From Spirochaetales bacterium (lineage in GTDB: Bacteria > Spirochaetota > Spirochaetia > DSM-2461), in assembly GCA_028533045.1 (NCBI GenBank), contig JAQQAP010000019.1:61405-125404 (forward strand): 64,000 bases of DNA, read 5' to 3'. The position numbers and the translations under genes are program-made. The notes below the pieces were generated by a model. That model searched no databases, had not been told where the DNA came from, and worked only from the letters and a program-made list of their open reading frames with translations. This document shows, one piece after another, positions 34,055-41,580 of the stretch; within the stretch, counting starts at the first letter, position 1; each line of letters opens with the position of its first letter.

Positions 34055-35574
34055 TAGCCTCTCTCCCGCAGGAGTTCTTCCAGAACAGCCTGTTCGTTCC
34101 AGGGATGGGGGCCGTCGGAATAGATGATAGACGATTCATGCCCCTTACCCAGGGCGACAACCAGGTCCCCTTCTTCGGCCATATCAAGGGCTTTTTTTAG
34201 GGCCTTTCTCCGGTCGGGAATAAGGAAAAGCGATTCGTCACGCACCTTGTCGTTAACGCCAAAGGCAATATCTTCCAAAATAGCCATGGGATCTTCCAGG
34301 CGGGGATCTTCGTCGGTAAGAATGAGAATTTCCCCGTAGTCGGCGGCGATTTCACCCTGGTCGCTTCTTTTCTCCACATCCCTTTCACCGGCCGAACCAA
34401 AGACAACAATCATCTTTCCTTCGGTCAAAGCTTTTAGGGCGGGAAGAACCTTCTCAAAGGAACCGGGGGAGTGGGCGTAATCCACAACCACATCAAAGGG
34501 CTGCTTACCGGCCACTCGGGTCATTCGGCCCTTAACCCCCTTAAGCTTGGGAACATGAGGGACCAAATCCATGGTATCGATTCCCAGAACCTCCGCAGAA
34601 ACGGTCATGGCGGCCAAAAGGTTTTCCACATTCACCAGGGCGGGAATATTCAGGGTTAACTCTTTCTTTTCACCGGGAGTATGAAGCAGGAAGGTAGTTC
34701 CGTCCACACCGGCGTCAAAACTGTCCGCATAGAGGTCGGCTTCCTTGTTCTTCATGCTGTACAGGTAAATAGGAACTTCCCCGGCCGCTTCAATAAAGAA
34801 ATCCGCCGAAGGATCGTCCCGATTGACCACACCAAAGAAGAGCTCTTCATCGGTAAAACGATCGGAAAGCATACGAAAAAGCTGGCACTTGTCCTCGCGG
34901 TACTGTTCAAAGGTACCGTGGAACTCCAGATGTTCGTGGGTCAGGTTGGTAAAAACGGCGGCGTCGAATTCCACATCACCCAGGCGGTTGTTTTTGGGGC
35001 TCAGACCATGGCTTGTCGCTTCAATTACGGCATATTCCATCTCCTTGTCCACCATATCCCGCATGAGTCTCTGAATCTCGGGAGCCTCCGGAGTAGACTG
35101 ACGAAAAGGATTACTAACCTCTTCATCGCCCGCCTTATAGCTTACGGTAGAGAGGTAACCGCATTTTTCGCCTTCCATCTCTATCAGCTGCTGGATAAAA
35201 GAAACGGTGGTACTCTTACCATCGGTCCCGGTTACACCAATAACGGTCATTTCCTTACTGGGATAATCATAAAAGGCGGCGGAAAAAGGAGATAGAGCCT
35301 TACGGGTATCCTTTACCCGAATGTAATAGGGTCCCGGCTTCCGCTCCATTTTTTCGTCGCTGTAAACAACAACGGAGGCCCCCAGTTCAATGGCCTCGTC
35401 CAGGTAGTCGTGACCGTCCACATGAACCCCTTTGAGGGCAAAAAAGGCAAAGTCCTTGTCCACATGGCGGCTGTCGTACACGATCCCCTTTATTTCAGGA
35501 TCGCCCGTTCCCAGGATATCGAGTATCTCGATGCTGTCCTGAAGTTGGGAAATCTTTTTTATTCTTTCACTCAT
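34051..35574 (-). CDS. murE: UDP-N-acetylmuramyl-tripeptide synthetase
   Basis: 507 residues; adds the third amino acid to UDP-MurNAc-L-Ala-D-Glu. Landmarks: IKGIVYDSRHVDKDFAF near the N-terminus, ATP loop GVTGTDGKSTTV, ATSHGLSPKN, FTNLTHEHLEFHG, VDYAHSPGSFEK and a C-terminal DEDPRLEDPMAIL region. The DNPR motif of meso-diaminopimelate-specific enzymes is replaced by DEDPR, so the amino acid (for example ornithine, as known in several spirochaetes) cannot be assumed. TTGACG lies 17-18 bp from a weak -10 that ends 5-6 nt before the ATG. No Shine-Dalgarno sequence. Confidence 0.9.
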   Translation of the reverse strand: MSERIKKISQLQDSIEILDILGTGDPEIKGIVYDSRHVDKDFAFFALKGVHVDGHDYLDEAIELGASVVVYSDEKMERKPGPYYIRVKDTRKALSPFSAAFYDYPSKEMTVIGVTGTDGKSTTVSFIQQLIEMEGEKCGYLSTVSYKAGDEEVSNPFRQSTPEAPEIQRLMRDMVDKEMEYAVIEATSHGLSPKNNRLGDVEFDAAVFTNLTHEHLEFHGTFEQYREDKCQLFRMLSDRFTDEELFFGVVNRDDPSADFFIEAAGEVPIYLYSMKNKEADLYADSFDAGVDGTTFLLHTPGEKKELTLNIPALVNVENLLAAMTVSAEVLGIDTMDLVPHVPKLKGVKGRMTRVAGKQPFDVVVDYAHSPGSFEKVLPALKALTEGKMIVVFGSAGERDVEKRSDQGEIAADYGEILILTDEDPRLEDPMAILEDIAFGVNDKVRDESLFLIPDRRKALKKALDMAEEGDLVVALGKGHESSIIYSDGPHPWNEQAVLEELLRERGY

Positions 35575-35619
35575 ACCTTATTCTTACCATGAAATCGGCT
35601 CGCCGTCAAATATGAATAT

Positions 35620-35708
35620 GACAGGGGAGGGCTGCCCCTGCGGGGCACCGGGCCGCCGCTTGTACTCCTCGGGCAGAGCCCTGCGGGGTGGCCGCTCTGT
35701 CCCTGCCC
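35620..35708. repeat. GC-rich structured spacer between divergent genes
   Basis: GC-rich block with TGCCCC-TGC-GGGGCA (35633-35647) and GGGC-AGA-GCCC (35671-35681), plus complementary GGCCGCC/GGTGGCC stretches. It lies between the murE promoter and the promoter at 35710. Its composition resembles the blocks near 6.5 and 60.4 kb but the sequence differs. Confidence 0.35.
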
Positions 35709-35709
35709 T

Positions 35710-35738
35710 TTGACACAATCCCCCGTGAAGACTAGAAT
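35710..35738 (+). promoter_or_regulatory. Promoter of the 35749 lipoprotein gene
   Basis: Consensus TTGACA (35710-35715), 17-bp spacer, TAGAAT (35733-35738), then 10 nt to the ATG at 35749. Confidence 0.7.
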
Positions 35739-35748
35739 AATTCCGATT

Positions 35749-36927
35749 ATGGATGATTTCTTCCCCAAGGGCTCACGACTCGTTCGTTCCCTCCTTTTAC
35801 TTCTAATTCCGCTCCTTTTCTCTTCCTGCGGTAAAAACGACTTCACCACCCTGGCCCGAAAGGACCTTTTTTCACTCCACCCGGGAGTTATGCCCGACGA
35901 GCTGGACTACTACCTGAGGGACGATCACTTCCTCTCCGGTCGGAGCGATCTCTTCATGAAGGACGGACTTTTTTACATTAGCTCCTCTTCCATGAGCAAA
36001 ATCATGGGGTTCAATTCCTACGGGGACCTGCTCTTCCTTCTTATGGACGAAAGCAAAAACCCCCCTCCGGAAATGGGAGAAGGAAACAAAAGCTCAAACA
36101 AGCGCTACGCCTCCTGGCCCTTTAAAGAGATAGGCCAAATCGCCATGAACGGGGATATCCTTCTGGTAGAAGATCAGGTAACCGAAGACAAACGGGTCTT
36201 TGACAACGCCCTGGACACTCTTTGCTCCCGCATTATCCTTCGCTTTGACCGGGAGGGAAATTACCTGAACTTTCTGGGCAAAGAGGGTATCGGAGGCTCG
36301 CCCTTTCCCTTCATAAGCGATATTCGCTGCAGGAAAAACGGGGACTTCCTTGTCATCTGCCAGGTCAGCCTGGGTCAACAGATATTCTGGTACTCCCCCG
36401 AGGGAGAACTGCTCTACCACATCATCATCAACAACGACAACCTTCCTCTTTTTGAGGAGGATTACTGGGGTTCTCTGGTCAAACTGACCTGCCACCCGGA
36501 AGAGTACAAACTCTACCTTTTAACCGATTATTACCCCCTGGACATGGAATCGGCCGGGAAAGGGTCCGAACGGCGTCTCTATACCCTGAATCTGGCTGAT
36601 AAACAGTATGACAAAGGCGTTAAGATCCCCGAGCTGACCCAGCGGGAAGAGGGACGGGAACTCAAATACATCTACGACCTTTTGGGAACCACCGAAGAGG
36701 GGACCCACCTCCTCCTGGCCAAAACGGGGGGAACGAGTAACTCCCTCATAGCCATAAACGAAGAGGGGAAAACCCTTTTCTCCCGCCGGATGGAGCTCTT
36801 TGACCAGCCGGAAATATTTTCCACATGGTTTCTCTCGGACGACGGAATGCTCATGGCCCTGACTCTCCTTGATTCGGAAGCCCCCGTTTCCTGGTGGAGA
36901 AGTGATAAACTTCTAAACAGAGAGTAG
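35749..36927 (+). CDS. Predicted lipoprotein, beta-propeller-like
   Basis: 392 residues. Basic N-terminus, hydrophobic LLLLLIPLLFSSC lipobox (FSSC), then a mature part beginning GKNDFTTLARKDLF. Recurring segments such as FMKDGLFYISSSSMSKIMGFNSYGD (split over residues 65-90), MNGDILLVED, FLVICQVSLGQQIFWYSPEG and LNLADKQYDKG suggest six-bladed propeller repeats. Several Treponema genes have this organisation. The ATG at 35749 is chosen because the consensus promoter lies just upstream, leaving no room for an earlier start. The next gene starts 2 nt after its stop. Confidence 0.75.
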   Translation: MDDFFPKGSRLVRSLLLLLIPLLFSSCGKNDFTTLARKDLFSLHPGVMPDELDYYLRDDHFLSGRSDLFMKDGLFYISSSSMSKIMGFNSYGDLLFLLMDESKNPPPEMGEGNKSSNKRYASWPFKEIGQIAMNGDILLVEDQVTEDKRVFDNALDTLCSRIILRFDREGNYLNFLGKEGIGGSPFPFISDIRCRKNGDFLVICQVSLGQQIFWYSPEGELLYHIIINNDNLPLFEEDYWGSLVKLTCHPEEYKLYLLTDYYPLDMESAGKGSERRLYTLNLADKQYDKGVKIPELTQREEGRELKYIYDLLGTTEEGTHLLLAKTGGTSNSLIAINEEGKTLFSRRMELFDQPEIFSTWFLSDDGMLMALTLLDSEAPVSWWRSDKLLNRE

Positions 36928-36929
36928 CC

Positions 36930-37496
36930 GTGAAAGGCCGGAAACGTCCCGACCCCATTGAGGAGTACCTTAAAGCGGAGGGCTTCTTCTATAAGGAAAA
37001 AGCCCGCAGGGAAGAGGAAAAAGGCCGGGGGCGCATCCCCAAAAAGACAGTCAAATATGACAGAAAAGCCCGAAACCGGCGTATCGTCTACATGGACTTG
37101 ATAATAATCCTCATCATGATGGGGGTGATTATTCCCTTTGCCCAGAATTTCCTGAATGTCAAAAAAGAGGACTACTACGGCTACAAGCTCGACTGGGACT
37201 ACAACTTTGGAAAAGACAGGGTTTACCATAGCCTTACCATAGAAGCCCCCCCTCTGGAAGAGGAGGACCATCCCACGATCATAGAAGTCCGCTTCATGGC
37301 CACCGGCGGGGAAGAAATAGTCATTTCAGACCTTCTCCCCTCCCCCGGCCAAACCCGGGAGATTACCGGAGAGATCCCCCTGGAAGAGCTGCCCGACTAC
37401 GTGAGCTGCACCGCCCGCCTGGGAGACATGGAGAGATCCTGGAAGGTTTACACCGGAAAAGTGCGCTACCTGCCCCGTCTTAAACGCCCCGACTAG
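36930..37496 (+). CDS. Single-pass membrane protein of unknown function
   Basis: 188 residues. A highly basic, charged cytoplasmic N-terminus (about 55 residues), one membrane helix (MDLIIILIMMGVIIPFA, 56-72), then a periplasmic beta-rich domain (WDYNFGKDRVYHSLTIEA) of about 115 residues. The start codon is GTG at 36930, 2 nt after the preceding lipoprotein stop, so they form an operon and may act together at the envelope. No family recognised. Confidence 0.75.
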   Translation: MKGRKRPDPIEEYLKAEGFFYKEKARREEEKGRGRIPKKTVKYDRKARNRRIVYMDLIIILIMMGVIIPFAQNFLNVKKEDYYGYKLDWDYNFGKDRVYHSLTIEAPPLEEEDHPTIIEVRFMATGGEEIVISDLLPSPGQTREITGEIPLEELPDYVSCTARLGDMERSWKVYTGKVRYLPRLKRPD

Positions 37497-37516
37497 TCCT
37501 ACAAAAAAACTATCTC

Positions 37517-37545
37517 TTGTTTGCCCGGCTCTTATTGTTTATAGT
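37517..37545 (+). promoter_or_regulatory. Promoter of the Lon-related protease gene (leaderless type)
   Basis: TTGTTT (37517-37522), 17-bp spacer, TATAGT (37540-37545), then 7 nt to the ATG at 37553. Confidence 0.6.
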
Positions 37546-37552
37546 AAATTCC

Positions 37553-39958
37553 ATGAAACAGCATAACGAACTTAAACCGGAAGATTTAAAAATCAACATA
37601 GACCTATCCGAAGAAATATCCAAAGACTATAGCGAAAACAGCTGGGGCGTAATTGGACAGCCCCGCGCCGTACAGGCCCTGGAGATGGGCCTTTCCATCA
37701 ATGCCAAGGGCTACAATATCTTCGTAACCGGAGAGAGCGGAACCGGCCGATACACGGCGGTAAGCGAGATTCTCAAGAAATTCAAAGAAAAAAAGGTTCC
37801 TCTGGAAGATGTGGCCTACGTGTTCAACTTCGAGAAGCCGGAAAATCCCCGGGTCATCTATTTCCCCGAAGGGGAGGCCCGCCGATTCAGGACCACCCTG
37901 GACGATTTAATCGATAAGATGAAGCAGATTATCGGAGAGAAACTTAAAAGTCAGGCCTACACGGAAAAACGGGACAACCTGATTTCGGAAACGGAGAAAA
38001 ACGAGAACCGGCAGCTCCGGGAATTCGAAGAGCAGTTGACCGAGGCCGACTTCTGCACCATTCAGCTGGGCGATGAAGAGAACGGAGACGAGCTGGCCGC
38101 CGACCTTGTACCGGTTCACGGCGGGGAGCCTCTGAGCTTTGACGAGCTCCACGACCTCATAGATAAAGAACCGGAAGAGGGGGGCGAGGTCGTAACCGAG
38201 GAGTACTGGACCAGCAAGCGGGAAGAGTATTTTGGCCTGGTAGATCAGATGAAGGGGCTCTACGAATCGTTACAGAAAGCCCGGCGCACCCTTCAGGAAA
38301 ACCTGGAAGAGCTTCAGTCCGAACTCATCGGCCCCGCCCTCAAGCACGAAATCGACATGATTCGCCTGGAGTGGAAGGACGAGCAGTATATAACCTACTT
38401 TAACGGCCTGGAAAAGGATATTCTGGCTAACCTGGATATCTTTGAACTGGACGAAGAGGACGACGAAGAAGAGCTGGAAGAGGAACTCCGCCGCTACGGG
38501 ATTAACATCATTGTAGATAACAGCGGGGCCACGGAGCGGCCGGTAATTCGGGAGACAAATCCCACCAAGGCGAACCTTCTGGGGACCATTGAGGCGCGTA
38601 CGGAGATTTCCGGCGATACGAAGACCAACTTTACCATGATACGGGCGGGCTCCCTGCTCAAAGCGGCCGGAGGGGTACTGATTTTACGGGCGGACGACCT
38701 GATTCAGCATGATAATATCTGGACCGAACTCAAGCGGGTGATAGATACGGGCCAGGTGGAACTGGAACTTCCCCCCACCCCTCTGGGGCCTCCCACAGCG
38801 GGGATGAAGCCGGAACCGGTCCGATTCAACACAAAAATCATCATGATAGGCCAGGAAAGGCTCTACGATATCCTCTCTGCGGTGGACGGGGACCTTCGCA
38901 AATACTTTAAGATTCCCGCCGAGTTCAACTCCTGGATGACCCGCTCCGACGAAACGACCCGGGAGTATGTGCGCTTTATCCGCTCCTTTATCGAAAAATA
39001 CTCCCTTAAAGAGGTGACCCTGGACGGGCTGGAAGAGATTATCCGCTACGGCGTGGTTCTCTCCGAAAGAAAGGACCAGCTCTCCACCCGCTTCTCCCTT
39101 ATCTCCGACCTGATTCGCGAGTCCGACTACTGGGCCGGTCAGGCGGACAAAGAGAAAATAGACAGCAAAGCGGTTCAGCGGGCCATGGAGTGCCGCCAGT
39201 ACCTCTACGACCTACCGGAAGAAACCATGCTGGAGCAGGTGGAAAAGGGAAGCCTTCTTATTAATGTGGAAGGGAGCGAAACCGGTTCCGTTAACGGCCT
39301 GGCCGTACTGGAGAGGGGAAACTTCTTCTCCTTTGGCTGCACCATGAAGATTACCGCCACCGTGGGAGCCGGTAAGGAAGGAATTATTAACATTGAGCGG
39401 GAAGCGGGCCTTTCCGGAGATATCCACAGTAAGGGTATCCTGATTCTCGAAGGCTATCTGCGCAACCGTTACGCCCGTAATCTGCCCCTGTCACTCTATG
39501 CGGGAATCTGCGTGGAGCAAAACTACTACGAAATAGAGGGGGATTCGGCCTCTTCCACGGAGCTCTACGCCCTTTTGAGCGCCATTGCCGGAGTGCCCCT
39601 GAGACAGGACCTGGCCGTGACAGGTTCGGTAAATCAGTTTGGTATTATTCAGCCTGTGGGCGGCGTTACGGAAAAGGTGGAAGGCTTCTTCCGCATCTGC
39701 TGTATGAAGGGCCTCACCGGGGAGCAGGGAGTCATCCTCCCCAAGCAGAACATAGAAAATCTGCTTCCCTCACGAGAACTGATACAGGCCATTGAACGGG
39801 GAGTTTTCCACATCTATCCGGTCTCTACCATAGATGAGGGAATGGAGATCCTCACCGGCTATTCCGCAGGCTCTCCCGACTTCAACAAGAGAAAAAATCG
39901 GGGAACCCTATACGAAATGATTCGGGAAGAGCTTGTGCATTTGAACAAAATTTCCTAA
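37553..39958 (+). CDS. Lon-related ATP-dependent protease (AAA_32 type)
   Basis: 801 residues. The N-terminal AAA part has the variant P-loop TGESGTGRYTAV near residues 57-68, with Arg where Lon has Lys, which is usual for this family. A long charged coiled-coil region occupies about 120-310. GGVLILRADDLI and later VRFNTKIIMIGQERLY follow. The C-terminal Lon protease domain keeps the catalytic Ser near 664 (EGDSASSTEL) and Lys near 708 (GGVTEKVEGF). It degrades or processes unknown cytoplasmic proteins. The start at 37553 fits the family (MKQHNELKPEDL) and the promoter 7 nt upstream; the TTG 36 nt earlier lies inside the promoter. Confidence 0.9.
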   Translation: MKQHNELKPEDLKINIDLSEEISKDYSENSWGVIGQPRAVQALEMGLSINAKGYNIFVTGESGTGRYTAVSEILKKFKEKKVPLEDVAYVFNFEKPENPRVIYFPEGEARRFRTTLDDLIDKMKQIIGEKLKSQAYTEKRDNLISETEKNENRQLREFEEQLTEADFCTIQLGDEENGDELAADLVPVHGGEPLSFDELHDLIDKEPEEGGEVVTEEYWTSKREEYFGLVDQMKGLYESLQKARRTLQENLEELQSELIGPALKHEIDMIRLEWKDEQYITYFNGLEKDILANLDIFELDEEDDEEELEEELRRYGINIIVDNSGATERPVIRETNPTKANLLGTIEARTEISGDTKTNFTMIRAGSLLKAAGGVLILRADDLIQHDNIWTELKRVIDTGQVELELPPTPLGPPTAGMKPEPVRFNTKIIMIGQERLYDILSAVDGDLRKYFKIPAEFNSWMTRSDETTREYVRFIRSFIEKYSLKEVTLDGLEEIIRYGVVLSERKDQLSTRFSLISDLIRESDYWAGQADKEKIDSKAVQRAMECRQYLYDLPEETMLEQVEKGSLLINVEGSETGSVNGLAVLERGNFFSFGCTMKITATVGAGKEGIINIEREAGLSGDIHSKGILILEGYLRNRYARNLPLSLYAGICVEQNYYEIEGDSASSTELYALLSAIAGVPLRQDLAVTGSVNQFGIIQPVGGVTEKVEGFFRICCMKGLTGEQGVILPKQNIENLLPSRELIQAIERGVFHIYPVSTIDEGMEILTGYSAGSPDFNKRKNRGTLYEMIREELVHLNKIS

Positions 39959-40037
39959 GGGCTTTTTTTCTCTTTAAATTTGAGATAGAATATACTATTA
40001 TTATTTTATTAGTATTGTATAAAGTTCGGAGACTCTC

Positions 40038-41519
40038 ATGGCATCAGCTCAATTACAGGAGAAGGTTAAAAAGGCGATTCGTCTCTCTTTTCCTCTTACC
40101 ATAACCTCATATAAGCTCCCCCGGGAAACGGAGGAGCAACTGGAAGACATTCTGGGAATGTACCTTAAGGAACTGGGGTTGGATACCTATAAGGATCCCC
40201 TGGCCTACTGTATGAAAGAGTTGGCCGTTAATGCCAAGAAAGCCAACACCAAACGGGTTTACTTTGAAGAAAAGGACCTGGATATCGACGACAAGATAGA
40301 TTACAAACGGGGGATGGTCGACTTCAAAGAAGAAACCCTGAGTAATCTGGAACACTTTCTGACCATTCAGAAGGATAAGGGCTTTTATATCAAGTTTACC
40401 TTCATGGTGGCCGGGGGGATGTTCAAGCTGACCATACGGAACAATGTAGAGATAAACCGGACCGAACAGATGCGCGTTTACGACCGCATTGCCCGGGCCC
40501 GAGCCTTTAACTCCCTGGAAGAGGCCTTCGCCGAAGTTCTGGACGACTCGGAAGGAGCCGGTCTGGGGATCGTTATTCTGGTTCTTATGCTTAAGAAAAT
40601 GGGATTTGACGAAGACGCCTTCGAGATTGAAGGAGAAGGGGGCGAAACGGTAGCGTCCCTGCTGATTCCTCTCACAGGAGAACGTTACTCCGCCCTGGAT
40701 ACTCTGGTAGACGAAATTGTTTCCGCCATCGATCAGCTTCCCCAGTTCCCGGAAAACATCACCGAAGTACAGCGACTCATTAACGATCCCGACTCGGAAA
40801 TTGAAGATATCGCCCGGCGGATCAATTCCGACCCGGCCCTGGCGGCGGACCTTCTCAAGACGGTCAACTCCGCCCAGTTCATGCTTCCCAACCGGGTAAG
40901 CAACATCCCCGATGCGGTTATGCTCCTGGGATTCAGGGGTATCAAGAATATGCTCTACTCCTACGGAACGGAAAAAATCCTCAACATAACCGACCACGAA
41001 AGCTATATGTGGGACCATGCCCACCGGGTCGGCTTCTACGCCTATACCCTGGCGCGGAATATCACCAAGAAAAAGGACGTGATAGACGATGCCTACCTGG
41101 GCGGAATTCTTCACGATATCGGGCTCATCGTTCTTCAGGGGCTCAAGCCGGAACTGATTGAACATATCGAATCGTTCTCCATAGATAAAGGCCTGCCCAG
41201 ACAGCTTCTGGAAGATATGGCCGCCGGTTTTAACCACTCCGAAGTGGGGGCCCGGATTGCGGAAAAATGGAATTTCCCCCCCTCCCTGGTAGATGCGATA
41301 AAATATCACCACGTCCCTCTCCAGTGCCGTTCCCAGAATAAGGCTATTGTTTACTGTATCTATCTGGCCAACTGCCTGGCCAATATAGAAAACGGCTCCT
41401 ACTCCTATGAGCAGGTAGAGAAGAAAATCCTTGATCTCTTTAAGATCGGAAGTGAAACTCGGTTTACGGAACTACTCAACCGTCTCTCCTCCGATTACGA
41501 AGCGGAAAGGAAGCTTTAA
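40038..41519 (+). CDS. HATPase-like plus HDOD domain protein
   Basis: 493 residues, soluble. Residues about 40-215 resemble a GHKL/HATPase fold: an N-box-like helix CMKELAVNAKKANTKRV and a G-box-like DDSEGAGLGIVILVLML. Residues about 230-440 form an HDOD domain (QLPQFPENITEVQRLI, DPALAADLLKTVNSAQFMLP, LGGILHDIGLIVLQGL). HDOD proteins act in signalling and motility control; joining one to an ATPase-like domain without a clear kinase His box is unusual. GGAG lies 8-11 nt before the ATG. A hairpin of 11 bp follows the stop. Confidence 0.82.
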   Translation: MASAQLQEKVKKAIRLSFPLTITSYKLPRETEEQLEDILGMYLKELGLDTYKDPLAYCMKELAVNAKKANTKRVYFEEKDLDIDDKIDYKRGMVDFKEETLSNLEHFLTIQKDKGFYIKFTFMVAGGMFKLTIRNNVEINRTEQMRVYDRIARARAFNSLEEAFAEVLDDSEGAGLGIVILVLMLKKMGFDEDAFEIEGEGGETVASLLIPLTGERYSALDTLVDEIVSAIDQLPQFPENITEVQRLINDPDSEIEDIARRINSDPALAADLLKTVNSAQFMLPNRVSNIPDAVMLLGFRGIKNMLYSYGTEKILNITDHESYMWDHAHRVGFYAYTLARNITKKKDVIDDAYLGGILHDIGLIVLQGLKPELIEHIESFSIDKGLPRQLLEDMAAGFNHSEVGARIAEKWNFPPSLVDAIKYHHVPLQCRSQNKAIVYCIYLANCLANIENGSYSYEQVEKKILDLFKIGSETRFTELLNRLSSDYEAERKL

Positions 41520-41529
41520 AACCGCCTCT

Positions 41530-41574
41530 TAAGGGGAAATAGTATTTGATAAATTTCCCCTTATGCCTTAAAGT
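41530..41574 (+). promoter_or_regulatory. Hairpin carrying the -35 of the DISM-EAL promoter in its loop
   Basis: TAAGGGGAAAT (41530-41540) and ATTTCCCCTTA (41553-41563) form a perfect 11-bp stem. The 12-nt loop contains TTGATA (41546-41551), which with TAAAGT (41569-41574), 17 bp away, forms the promoter of the next gene. The GTG start is 6 nt further. The palindrome may be an operator, a terminator for the HDOD gene, or both. Confidence 0.55.
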
Positions 41575-41580
41575 TAACCC

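Noticed and set aside
37517..37552. TTG start of the Lon-related protease
   Set aside because: The codons coincide with the -35 and -10 boxes of its promoter; the family start is the ATG at 37553.
40107..41312. 401-codon open frame on the minus strand
   Set aside because: Antisense to the HATPase-HDOD gene; no domain, no ribosome site, shadow composition.
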